Of a stretch of 64,000 nt of DNA, positions 34,601 to 45,600 are shown piece by piece. The position numbers and the translations under genes were made by a program. Numbering within the stretch: position 1 is the first letter of the stretch; the number at the start of each line of letters is the position of its first letter. Under the pieces are notes generated by a model. The model had not been told where the DNA came from. It saw nothing but the letters and a program-made list of their open reading frames with translations, and searched no databases. Source of the stretch: Vitis vinifera (lineage: Eukaryota > Streptophyta > Magnoliopsida > Vitales > Vitaceae); assembly GCF_030704535.1 (NCBI RefSeq), contig NC_081818.1, positions 23,290,001 through 23,354,000 on the forward strand, in the 5' to 3' direction.

Positions 34601-35931
34601 TTGTGTTGACTATAGCTCTGAGTTACAGATGGGAGCTTAGGCAGCTTGATGTTCAGAATGTCTTTCTCAATGGTGACCTTGTTGAGCAGGTTTATATGGC
34701 CCAACCTCCTGGTTTTCTTCATCCGAACCACCCAAACAAAGTTTGTAAACTAAAGAAAGCTCTCTACGGTCTGAAACAGTCACCCCGAGCTTGGTTTACC
34801 AAGCGAAGCTCTGCTCTGTTGTCCTGGGGATTCAATTCTTCAAGAATAGATAGTTCTATGTTTGTTCACTTTGGAACACACTCTACTCTCATTGTCCTAG
34901 TCTATGTCGATGACATAATTGTTACAGGAAGTTCTCCTGTCCTCATTCAGCAGCTGATACACAAACTTCATTCTCTGTTTGCTTTACGCGATTTGGGCCA
35001 ATTGTCCTATTTTCTAGGAATTGAAGTGGCCTATGATGGTGGATCTATGCATCTCAGTCAAAGCAAATATATTACAAATCTTCTGCAGAGGACTTCCATG
35101 CTTGATAGCAAAGCTGCTGCAACGCCAGGCACTGTAGGCTTGTCTCTCTCTCAGTTTGATGGAGATCTTATGGACGATGTCACTATGTACAGAAGTGTAG
35201 TCGGGGCTCTTCAATATGCAACCTTAACTCGGTCGGATATAGCTTTTTCAGTAAACAAAGCCTGCCAATTCATGCACCGACCTACTTCCACTCATTGGTC
35301 TTCTGTCAAGCGTATTTTGAGGTATTTAAAAGGCACAACTACTCATGGTCTGCTCCTTCAACCATCCGCTCACTTTACAGTTCAAGCCTATACAGATGCT
35401 GACTGGGGCGCACAACCTGATGACCGACGAAGCTCAAGTGGCTACCTTGTTTATCTTGGCAATAATCTAGTCTCCTGGACAGCTTCAAAGCAGAAGGTTG
35501 TCTCTTGGAGTAGTGCTGAGTCTGAGTACCGAGGACTTGCCATTGCCACTGCAGAGATTATTTGGACACAAGCTTTGCTGAGTGAGCTGTGCATTTCTCT
35601 AACTTCGATTCCTACTCTTTATTATGATAACATCAGTGCTTATTATATGGCCAAGAATCCAGTCTTCCATGCTAGGACGAAACACATTGAAATTGACCTC
35701 CATTTTATTCGGGATCAAGTTCTTCATAATAAGTTACAGCTGCAATATATTCCAAGTACAGACCAGCCCGCTGATATTCTCACGAAGCATCTCACAAGCT
35801 CTCGGTTCTTGTCACTACGGTCTCATCTATGTCTTGTGCCTAGACCCTTCAGCTTGAGGGGGGATGATAAACCAGACGTTGTAATAGGCAGTTACAAGGA
35901 AGAAGTTTTAGAAGACAAAGGAAGCTTTTAG
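31684..35931 (+). pseudogene. Copia gag-pol polyprotein with one in-frame stop
   Basis: The chosen start is ATG 31684 (M-S-S-T-A-S-Q), since the open frame before it lies in the LTR and leader. Order: gag with a C-x2-C-x4-H-x4-C zinc knuckle (about residue 288), aspartic protease D-S-G-A-S (about 345), integrase H-H...C-x2-C block and D-D-E core (33138-33620), reverse transcriptase from K-W-V-Y-K-L with Y-V-D-D at 34903-34914, RNase H (about 35390-35710) and the usual K-H-I-E-I-D block. A TGA at 34597-34599 stands where relatives usually have an arginine, consistent with a single CGA to TGA change. The frame resumes unchanged after it. The frame ends at 35931, 67 bp inside the 3-prime LTR. 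Confidence 0.95.
35855..35864 (+). other. Polypurine tract of the copia element
   Basis: A GAGGGGGGA-type purine run lies immediately before the 3-prime LTR. It primes plus-strand DNA synthesis in this superfamily. Here it is also translated, as part of the pol frame. Confidence 0.85.
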
Positions 35932-36080
35932 AAGATAATTCTGTTACACAATTTGTTATTCAATTTACAGCTGTTATAACAGCTTTTGTGTGTAATACTG
36001 ATGCTATAAATAGATCTTCCTTAGCCTCTAGCTACTCACTTTTTGTGAGAGCAGAGTTTCACTTTTCAGTTTTTCTATCT
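35865..36080 (+). repeat. 3-prime LTR of the copia element
   Basis: Same length as the 5-prime LTR. The two differences are A to G near base 14 and T to G near base 66 (TTTTATAAG versus TTTTAGAAG). The second change creates the TAG that ends the pol frame. Confidence 0.95.
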
Positions 36081-36592
36081 AATAGATAGTCGGCAGTTTA
36101 TTCAGCCAGATTTTAATCGTGAGGTTTCTTTAGAGAAATATGTATGCTAAAAACCAAAAGTTATTTCTACTTCTAGTATCTTTGTTGTAGTGGATATTGC
36201 ATAAGTTGCTTTAATGAAAATGTTAGTTTGGCTGCATGTATCAGTGTTGCATATTAAAGGAGCCACCATTCCAAACAAGAAGGATTTCTTTGGAAAAAGC
36301 ACTTGTCAATCACTGCACCAGTACAGTGATGTCCAAAGATGACCACAGTGTCACAAATATCAAGAAAAACAAGTAAACTAAGATAGAATTTTGTGATAAC
36401 CAGTTAATAACTGATTTCTAATAACTTTTGTTGTTTTTAATAACTGATTTTGACATTTCAGTTTGCATATTTGTATATGTTTCTTTACATATGTTATAAA
36501 TATTGGTCAATCATTTACTTCTATGACTCTGTTTCTTCATACTGTAATTTCTCTAACATGTGTTTTTTCCTTTTTCTCTTCGGTTTTATAGA

Positions 36593-36976
36593 ATGGGTCA
36601 TCGATTTGTGTATGATTTATTTGATACCGATGAGCAAGCCACTCAATTCTCTCCCAATCATAGTTCCAAAGCAGAGGCAACCAAACCCCTGAGCCCTATT
36701 GCTGAGAATCAGAAGAATAATACTGAGAATGCTGAGGTTCTAGTCCAACTCTAAACGTGCTGTAATTGTGCTGAGTTTGCTGTTGGAACTGAAGCCCAGA
36801 CAGCGGAAACACAGGTCTTGGAAGTCCTACCACCTGTGAAAGAAGAAAGGAGAATGAGCAAGAGAAGCTTCAAGTCTTGTTTGAATCGAAGGAGAAGGGT
36901 TCTTGGGGAGTCTGATTTACAAGCGAAGGGGCTTGGTGATATGGGTTTTTATGTGAACGTGGTTTGTGGGAACTAG
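36593..36976 (+). pseudogene. Unidentified open frame with one internal stop
   Basis: From M-G-H-R-F-V-Y-D-L-F-D the frame is open for 53 codons to a TAA at 36752-36754, then stays open for another 73 codons to TAG 36974-36976. The second half is basic (S-K-R-S-F-K-S-C-L-N-R-R-R-R). A pyrimidine-rich tract ending TTTTATAG precedes it, a possible acceptor. Codon composition looks coding, but I recognise no family. Either a decayed exon of the same gene as the pieces further left, or a short real last exon ending at 36754. Confidence 0.3.
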
Positions 36977-38738
36977 GTAGTGGAGGAAGCGTCTGGATAT
37001 CAGTTGTTTGGACAGTCCACATCATGTCAAGATGCCTCCCCTTAGTGACGGTATGGCCATGAAATAGCATCTCAAGGTGTTAGAAGGACGTAGATTATAC
37101 TTCCGAAAAAAAATTATATCGATTTTCCTTCCATTTTTCCCTGACAAACGAAAATGAATTCCTTGTTTTTCCCTAAAGAGAAAAATTTTATATTCATTTT
37201 CTTACCTTTTTCTTTCCTTCCAATTTTCTTTTTTTGGCATTTTTTGGAAACCAAACATAACCTAAGTGGATAATTATAGTAAAGAGGGTATAAAAAAACT
37301 ATCTAAATATTGCAATACAACCTAATTTAGAAAATTTTAAATTTTTTTACGAAGTCAATAATTTTGTATCATCATAATGTATTTTTTAGTATGCTTATCA
37401 TTTACAAATAGGATAAAATAACCTTGAAATTTGTAATAATCACAAGAAGGTAGAGATATTTACCTGATCAAAAAATTGAAAATCACTATCAACCCAAGGC
37501 TACAATCAACCCAAACAGACGCAGAACACTTTATAGGCTCTTATCTTATTCATATTAGAAGAAGAGAGTGCCCCTCCATCTCCATTGAGTAGATCTTAAA
37601 TGAAATGAAGAAGAAAAAATCACATTACAAATCATAATTTGGTTTTTTAGTTTTAAAGTCATTTCAAGTGGAAGCTGGATGGCTCAAGGCCTACATTTCC
37701 TTCACCAAACGTGCCTAATCAACAGATTAGGTGATGCCTTCCATTGTCCCCATTATAATCTCAATTGCAATGGCATTAGTCATACCCCACCCATAATCTC
37801 TTTCTCACTACCAAAAATTTGTCATTTAGCCTTTAACTTCGCCCAAATCAAAGGGATTTTATAATTATGTTTCTTAATGAAGGCTGAGATGGGGCTTAGT
37901 ATGATAGTATCAAATGATCCGAGAAAATCTAAAGTGGGCCATTTTAATTAAGTGGGTGGAGTCCCCACTAATGTACGGCCATGACAATAGTCTTGGCCCC
38001 TAATGCTTGGCCCTGTCTCTTATGACAATGTGCTTCGAACCATCTTCAGGAGAAGGAGACAACCATATCTTGTGTGGCCAGGCGGCATTGACGTTAACCG
38101 ATTTGGACACATTCTCGGAGTGGACTTCTTTGGAATTTAATTATTTTTAAAAGATTTAAAATAAGGAAAAAAAAAAAAGGCAAGATAATTGATAATAACT
38201 AGGACTACGAAGACAGTGGGTTGCTGGGTGATAGAGCTGGTCACAAACTAACACCAAGAAAGTGGCATTCACTTTGTGAGTGGGGAGCAAGATAGTATCT
38301 TGTACAAAAGCTTTGCCTGGATTTATTTCAACCTCATTATCCAAACATGACCACATGTTCATTAACGTTGTCGGTCCTACACAATTCGTGGTTCCCCAAG
38401 TATCTTTTATCTACGAACTATTCATCGATGAATCAAAAGGTTGAAGATTCGAAGCTTAGCGTGAGTGTGGGTCAATGGGATGTGAATCAAATTAATATTA
38501 TTTTGATTAACTACAATCCAGCAAAGTCAATTACAAATAAATTCTTAGAAAACTCCCCCCTTGTAATCTTCCGGTTGTAAATATAGCATGCTTCCAAGAG
38601 GTACGTGACATTTCAATTTCATTATCACCTACTCCTCTTCAACACATGATTTTTCTATAAGAATCAAAAAAATTTCCCATAGGTCTTGTCTAAATTTAGC
38701 AGCATCGAAGTTCCTTTCCGGACTGGGCAGCAGCCCAA
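36977..38738. other. Spacer upstream of the GRAS gene
   Basis: AT-rich without repeats that I can delimit. The last part is the GRAS promoter and leader; TTCTATAAGAA at about 38652-38662 could hold a TATA element, with the ATG about 80 bp downstream. Confidence 0.5.
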
Positions 38739-39992
38739 ATGGGTTCAGCATCTCCAGCCATGAAGCCTGATGTAACGTTGACCCTATGCTTGTCATCCCC
38801 GGACCATTTTGAAGCCATCAACCCCGAAGAAAGAGGGATTCTTCTCATTCAGATGCTCCTAAAATGTGCCATGAACGCCTCTTCCGGCAACCTCCATCGC
38901 GCCGACGCCTGCCTCCACCAGATCTCCCACCATGCCTCCATTTCCGGCGACTCCATGCAGCGCCTCGCAGCCCGGTTCGCCTCCGCCCTCGCGGTCCGCC
39001 TTGTGAAGCGTTGGCCTGGCCTATACAAAGCCTTGAACCGCAATCCATCGTGGCAGCCCAAAGCTGATTGGGCCGGACCCATCTTTGGCAAGGTCTTCCC
39101 TCACCTCGAGCTTGCCTATACCATCATAGCCCAAACCCTAACCCGAACCATGGCGGAGGAGCGGGTTATCCATATATTGGACACTGGGTCGGGTGACCCT
39201 GAGTTGTGGGTCCCACTTCTTCATAGTTTTGCGCATATGCCACATGGTCCTCCCCACTTGAAAATCACTTGCATTAGTAGTAACAAACTTGCTTTAGAGA
39301 AGCTGGGCATTAGGCTTGTGAAAGAGGCTGAAGCCCTCGCCATGCCCTTCCAGTTTAACCCTCTAAACGTGACTCTAAGAGACCTAACCATTGACATGCT
39401 TAGGGTGAGATCAGGGGAGGCATTAGCCATTACATCGGTGCTTAATCTTCACACCTTATTAGCCGAGGATGATCGTGTGGACGCGCATTTTGGACTCAAT
39501 AAGGGCAACATTGTGAAGGAATGTAAGCAAATGAGTCGATTTCTAGCAACGGTCAGGTCAATGTCTCCTAAGATACTATTATTAGTCGAACAAGAATCTG
39601 ATCATAATCTAAATCGTTTAACAGATCGATTCGTTCAAGGCTTATATTACTATAGCGCAATTTTTGACTCTATGAATGCAACTTTAGGGAGTTCATCAAG
39701 TGAGGAGCGACTTGCGGTAGAGGAGATGTACGGAAGAGAGATTGAAAATATAGTGGCATGCGAAGGGTTGGAGAGGGTGGAGAGGCATGAGAGTTATGGA
39801 AGGTGGATGGTTAGGTTGGGGCGAGGTGGGTTCAAGCCAGTGCGACTGTGGTATGAGAGTATGGAGGGTGTAAAGGATTTGGTGGGAGGAGATGGGGAGG
39901 ATGGGTATAAGGTTAGAAATGAGAGGGCTAGTTTGATGATATGTTGGAGTCAAAGGCCTCTTTATGCCATATCTGCATGGATTTGCCAGTAA
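38739..39992 (+). CDS. GRAS-family regulator, SCL3 clade, 417 aa, intronless
   Basis: GRAS domain proteins are nuclear co-regulators acting in gibberellin signalling, root radial patterning and stress. Domain order: leucine-rich region 1 at about 30-105 with P-E-E-R-G and R-W-P-G-L-Y-K-A-L-N, VHIID-like core R-V-I-H-I-L-D-T-G at 142-150, leucine-rich region 2 at about 183-215, PFYRE region at about 260-340 and SAW region ending L-M-I-C-W-S-Q-R-P-L-Y-A-I-S-A-W. The P-E-E-R-G, F-Q-F-N-P-L and W-x-x-R-P-L-Y blocks match Arabidopsis SCL3 best among GRAS types I know. It lacks the DELLA domain and is shorter than SCL3 in the loop after region 2. The VHIID core is altered (T-G-S-G-D-P-E-L-W). The coding part is GC-richer than its surroundings, usual for intronless plant GRAS genes. 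Confidence 0.93.
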   Translation: MGSASPAMKPDVTLTLCLSSPDHFEAINPEERGILLIQMLLKCAMNASSGNLHRADACLHQISHHASISGDSMQRLAARFASALAVRLVKRWPGLYKALNRNPSWQPKADWAGPIFGKVFPHLELAYTIIAQTLTRTMAEERVIHILDTGSGDPELWVPLLHSFAHMPHGPPHLKITCISSNKLALEKLGIRLVKEAEALAMPFQFNPLNVTLRDLTIDMLRVRSGEALAITSVLNLHTLLAEDDRVDAHFGLNKGNIVKECKQMSRFLATVRSMSPKILLLVEQESDHNLNRLTDRFVQGLYYYSAIFDSMNATLGSSSSEERLAVEEMYGREIENIVACEGLERVERHESYGRWMVRLGRGGFKPVRLWYESMEGVKDLVGGDGEDGYKVRNERASLMICWSQRPLYAISAWICQ

Positions 39993-39995
39993 ATA

Positions 39996-40021
39996 TGTTT
40001 TGTTTTGTTTTGTTTTGTTTT
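39996..40021 (+). repeat. (TTTTG)n microsatellite in the GRAS 3-prime region
   Basis: About five TTTTG units start six bases after the GRAS stop codon. Confidence 0.9.
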
Positions 40022-42387
40022 CTTATAATAATTAGACATATGCTTGTACAGAGCAATTCGTTCAAAAAGTTGACATTTATTTATTTATTCTTCTTGTATT
40101 CCTTACCCAATGTATTCAATCAAATTCCACATCTTTTTATGTTGGATGTTAACTATGCCCAAGCTTGGTGCTCTAAGTTTAGATTTCACTTGAAAAGTGG
40201 ATGTGTGAAGGAAAAAAAAAATAATTCTTTTATTTGATATATTAATTTTAAATATTTTTCTATTTTTCTTTTTTCTTTTTATTTTTCTTTTTATATTCAT
40301 TTCATTAGGTTTTTTCTCAAGCTTTCGTAACATGTAAATCGAAAGTTAAGACTATTAGAAAATCAAGTAAATAAGATCTCATAATTCTAGTTTCATGAAC
40401 CAAAATAAATTTACAAAATCCACTTTATGTCACTACGATGAAGATCACTTGACATAGATTCTTCACAATGTTGCGTCATTTTGATAGCACTTTGTATCGA
40501 TATTAGCACCTTATATCTTCTCTCTCCTTACTTTGTCTCACTTAATGTTTGTACAACTGACGGGTAGCCTCCCAAACTTAGGATAAGTGGAGAAAGGGGC
40601 CGAGAACTCTTTTATATCAGATCAAGTGACATTCCATCAAGAGTCACAAATGAACACTTTATTTTAAATATATAAATCCGACTTTTCCAATTCCATATAA
40701 TAGTCATGGTATATGGAAACTTTAATTCAGGTATATGACTTTGGTCATTGTACCTTGTATACAATTTGATAAGTTCATGACAGTTGTGGGGGCTTCCCTC
40801 CACGTGTCCTCCCCCAATCAAAAACCCTTGGTCTGTCCAAGGTAAACAAATGATCAGTTTAAATCCATCCATCAGAACCAAAATAAATTGTCTAGCGCAA
40901 GAGGAAAGAGATTTCCTTTTTTCTAGATGCTAGACGGAATGGATAGACCAAGTTAATTGAGATTTTTAAACGGATTAACGAACACAACCGGAGACTTCAA
41001 GCATTGAATAGATGAACAATCACATCTAGTGCCTGAGCAACGGCCTAGATGACATATACGCTTGAAAGTCAATGTCTACTAATTGCTACGTGCAATATGT
41101 GGCATTGACAAACGTAAATGCATAGTCAACTACATGGTCCGAAACTCTTACTCAACAACCAGCAAATGACACTAGTCGGTGGATTTTGTTTGGTATAATT
41201 GCCCAACCCGTGCAGAGATGATGGCGTTGATCCTCTTGCTAAGGTTTGATTTCCGCCTTGATAACAATCATCATCACAAAAAAGGCATGAATGCACCATC
41301 AACGCTATGGTGAAGGTGTCATCCGCTCTATAAAACCCTAGAAAAAGTATGAAAAAGGTACACACGTATAGAGTCATTTGAAAGAATTAGACTCATCCTT
41401 ATTCTTTTCTAACTCAAGCTTTAAAGGGGGCATGCTCGAACCACCTATCCAGACATCCTTTTATATAAGGAAGAAGCCATTTAGCCCCAGAGAAACTAGA
41501 CGAACTCAACCTAGTTGGCACTGCACCAACAAAAGTGATCATAATACCTTATACATTTAATCTTCCCACATACATTAGATGTATAATATGAGAGATGCAA
41601 ATACATTAGGTTCATGACTTTGATAACGAACATTATTGTGATTAACTTCATATAGTTATAAAGGCCATAATAATTCTAACACTTTTTTTCTCATTATTTA
41701 TACAAATCATACTTATCATAATGACCATCCTCTTTAACTAATAAAAAACTATAGTGAATTTAGTAACAATTTGAACAAATTTAAAAGTTTTTTTACTCGT
41801 ATTTTTATTTTTAGTAATCATTTAAATACAATAACAAATAAAAATAGAATTAATTTTTTACTTCTTATTCAAATATTCCAAATATAAAGTGATAGGAGAG
41901 TGAGGGTGTTATTTCATTATTATTATTATTATTTTCTATTTTTAGGATATCTAAAATCAATTAGAAAAATCTCCTTTAGTTGTTTTTGTTAACAATTCTC
42001 GAGAATAGTTTTATGTTTTTGAGAATAAAATAATAGAAAAACATATTTGATAATTAAAAAATAAAAAATCTCATATTTTTAAATAAGGAGACAAATATGT
42101 AGAACAAAGCATTGTATATAAAATTTATTTTTTTAAAATATTTGGAAACATAAAAATAAAAAAATAAAAAACATTCCAAATTTTCAAAGAAAAAAAAAAG
42201 TTAAAAAAAAATAAAAAAAAATCAGAGAATTGAGAACTGTTTTGGCAAACATCCAACCTACATCTTTTAATCATTTTATAAGAAAAAAATAAATACTAAC
42301 CAGGGCGAACCCGACCCAGATGAATAATCCTCTGGTACACCTTAGCAGAAATTAGTAACAAATTCTAATGTGCACCGGGCTAAGGTA
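40022..42387. other. Spacer between the GRAS and TRM1 genes
   Basis: No frame with family resemblance. From about 41640 the sequence is AT-rich. At about 41968-42255 there are imperfect inverted ends with AATTCTC / GAGAATT cores that might be a small MITE, but no target duplication was found. Confidence 0.5.
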
Positions 42388-42510
42388 TTAGGGTTTAAAG
42401 GAAAAAATATTTTAAAAAAATAGAAATTGAAAAACCCACGATCCCGTAGACACAGCAGGGATAGGGTTTGAGAGCCCTATATAAACAAGCCGGTTCAGCA
42501 GGTTATAAAA
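42388..42510 (+). promoter_or_regulatory. TRM1 promoter with telo-box and TATA boxes
   Basis: TTAGGGTTT (inverted telo-box) is at 42388-42396 and a second AGGGTTT at about 42463. TATATAAA lies at 42478-42485 and TATAAAA at 42504-42510, 110-140 bp before the ATG. Telo-boxes are frequent in plant promoters of translation-related genes, which fits a tRNA-modifying enzyme. Confidence 0.55.
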
Positions 42511-42619
42511 GCCTCTGAACATCCCATAAGAAGAAGAAGGAAATTTATATAACAGAGACGTCAGAACTAGCCAACAACACCCATTACCCTGTATTGTATG
42601 CGAAAGGCAAAACAAAACA

Positions 42620-45600
42620 ATGTCGATTGATCTCAGTGATTACTCAATCATCAAGGAAGGAGAGGCTGAGATTCTTATGCACGCCAAAAACGAAGTCTTT
42701 TACAACAAGACCCAGGTCCCATAATCTTCTCCTTTTGGTTCTCTCTTGCAATTTGTGCTCTCGTAATTGGATTTTTGATGGGTCAGTTTCTGATCACTGG
42801 TTACTGGATTGAACTTTTGATGGGTCACTTTTGTTATGTGAATTTGTTTTTTTTTTCATCCTTTATTGTGTTTTTCTCCTTCGGTATGATTCATTGTAAT
42901 AAACTAGGGCATGAGTTTTTTATTCTTTTTGTATGACAATAGGGTGAAGAAAGAAACAGGGATGGAAAAGAATTACTGCTTGTTGCTTTCTAAACTAAGA
43001 TTTCTAATCATTGGTAGATGAGTTGGTTTTTTCCAAGGAATTCTGTTCTGTAAATTCCAAGATGAGCTGCATTGAATTGGAGTTTAGAAACAGTTTCCAT
43101 TAATATGGAATTGTCTTTGTGAAGACTGGGCTTGTGGAATTTAAGTTTAGTTCCAAGTTCATTGGTAAAAAAGGCTACCAATAATGTAACATCAAAGTGA
43201 ATTTCTTGTGGACAGGAGCTGAAAACTTTCTAATTCATAATACCAAATTGTGTTTTAGATTGATTGATGAAACCTGTGAGTTTACAGCAGGGATGTGAAT
43301 TTTCAGTGCAGGTTATCTACAATGGTCATGTACTGGTACACAAGTAATATAAGATTAAATCAACCTGGTGAGGAAAAGCCCCTTAAAGTAGCTGCCTACA
43401 ATGAAATATGACCTAGGGCTTCAGTGTTTTGGCCTTTATGGGGACACTGGGATTAGGTTTTATGAATGAAATAAAGTTTATATTGTCTATGATTTAGAAT
43501 GTTTTATGGGATGAAATTAAAACGGAAAGCTTGCTGGAATTTTGGACAGCAAGGGAGTTAGCGGATTTTAAAGTTAAAGTAGTGGGATACTAGGGTAAAA
43601 GTAGGGTTAGAGTTCATGTTTAAAGTAAATTTAAATGAAGATGAATAAAGAAATAGATAAATTTTAGAGTCTTAATCAGACCTTATAGGAGTCCCACCTG
43701 GTAAAGAAAAATGAAGTCTCACCATTAAAGAGAGTGTAAAATGTGCATAAAGTTTGTATTTATTGAATTATTATCTTTACAATTCCTGTCCGTATAGAAG
43801 CATAATCATCAAATCCCTCTAACTTATAAAAAAAAATAAAAAGGATAAACAGAAACTTGGCAATAAGAAACCTCTACCAAATAAATACTTCCAAAAAATC
43901 TAAATGAGATCAAATTAAGACTTCATTTCAGTTAACATCTTGTATGAGGTGTGAGTTTACATTTTTAAACATCTCATGAAAAATGTTTCATATTCAACCT
44001 TGCTTATCAAAAATATTTCATATTCAAAGTTGCTTACCAAAAATATTTCATTTTCAAACTTGCTTATCAAAAATATTTCATATTCAAACTTGCTTATCAA
44101 AAATATTTCATATTCAAACTTTTATCTGCTTATGTTCAAACCTATCTGATGGATGATTTTGCAAAATGGGTACAACCATTTGTTGCTTATACTAATTTAT
44201 TACTCCCTTTTCTGGTTAACTTTGTGGTTCTCTTGTGGATTCTGATCATAGAAATCTATGTTGACCAGGTTAACAACAGAGATATATCCATTGCCGTCTT
44301 GAGGACATTTATATCCAAACGTAAACAGGAGCATGAAGCAAAGTTGTCCAAAAGAACCAAAGCAGCAAAAAAGGTGTCAGAGGAGGATGCTTCTGAACCT
44401 CTTGCAAAGGAAGCACCTACTGAGTCAGATATGCATGAAGAGAAATCTAATGGAGAATGTGCAGTTCCAGAAGAGACATCTCTAGATGAACCACATTGCA
44501 TCTCTGAAGAACCAGTTGGCATTATGGAGGAAAAGGGGCAGGGGCAACTGAAGCCACCAAGAGTTCTTGAGGTTCATCCTTGATCTGCTTTGTTATAGTT
44601 TTCACTTATTATGATTATGTTTTGCTTATTGAGGGTATGTTGGGAGATGTGTGGAAATTGGATGGCCATTGTTGTTGACCATTTGAGGATAAAAAACTAT
44701 TTTCCCCAAGGGGAAGGGGGCATTAATGAAAATGGGAAAATTCACCATAACTGACGGGTGTGGGTTCGATTCTATGTTTTCTTGAGAAAAAACAGCATCT
44801 AAGATTTGCTGATGCTTTTTATGGTGGCAATTTTATGTATAATTGTATATTTCCACCTCCAAATGCTGTATTTGACGTCCATATGTGCCTTTGTCTCTTT
44901 GTTTTTGAATGCTTTGCCTAGAAAATTGTAAATTTGCATGGTTCTAGTCCTTTTATGATTTATATTGCTATTTCCTTCTGACTTTACAGGCTTTGTCAGC
45001 TTCTGGGTTAAGGGCTTTAAGATATGCACGTGAAGTAGAAGGCGTTGGTCAAGTTGTGGCCCTAGATAATGATAAAGGTAGTTTTCAATTTTAAACATAC
45101 TAGTATTTTACTGATGTCAATTGTTCAGAAGGCCCTTCTTGTTCCTTCCTTGACTAAAAGGACATTTTCATGCCTGAAAAAGGCCTCACAGAATTAGATG
45201 TTGATGCTAGTTCCTATTTGATAAATGTCCATATGGCCATACCACACTATTTATGAATGCATGTTGTATATTTCTGGTGCTGTACAAGTACAAAATCTTA
45301 GTTCAACTGATAATCAAGAATTTGCAAGTTGTTTTAATGGGGATCTGTCTTATCTGTTATTAAATGAGCTTTACATCAGAAGAGTTATCTCTGTTACTTG
45401 CTTGTTGCAGTGTCAGTTGAAGCTTGCAGGAGAAACATAAAGTTCAATGGTTCAGTTGCAAGTTCAAAGGTGGATTCACAACTTGCTGATGCTCGTGTGT
45501 ATATGCTTACCCACCCCAAAGAATTTGATGTGGTACTCTCTCTCTCTCTCGTGTGTAAACACATGTATAAAATACATTTGTATAACTGCATGTTCATGTC

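Larger units (their letters stand above)
31408..36080 (+). mobile_element. Ty1/copia LTR retrotransposon, nearly intact, 4.67 kb
   Basis: Two 216-bp LTRs (31408-31623 and 35865-36080), a primer-binding site matching initiator tRNA-Met, a gag-pol frame, a polypurine tract and a 5-bp target duplication AATAG (31403-31407 and 36081-36085). The domain order protease, integrase, reverse transcriptase, RNase H defines the copia superfamily. The LTRs differ at only two positions, so the insertion is recent on a plant time scale. A single in-frame stop in the reverse transcriptase prevents autonomous activity of this copy unless it is read through. Confidence 0.97.
31332..36147 (+). pseudogene. Open frame interrupted by the copia insertion
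   Basis: The sequence left of the insertion (31332-31407) and right of it (36086-36147), taken with a single copy of the target duplication, forms one 46-codon open frame ending at a TAA, with a possible donor GTATGC near its end. The reading is protein-like (K-D-Y-E-R-I-P-V-L-K-K on the left, R-Q-F-I-Q-P-D-F-N-R-E-V on the right). The family is not recognised, and a frame of this length occurs by chance fairly often, so this is only a suggestion that the element hit an exon. Confidence 0.2.

Noticed and set aside
41968-42255. Imperfect inverted AATTCTC/GAGAATT ends suggesting a MITE
   Set aside because: Ends cannot be aligned precisely, there is no target duplication, and the sequence is low-complexity.
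44755-44775. GGTTCGATTC resembling a Pol III B box in TRM1 intron 2
   Set aside because: No A box at the right distance upstream and no tRNA-like fold; a single 10-mer is not enough.
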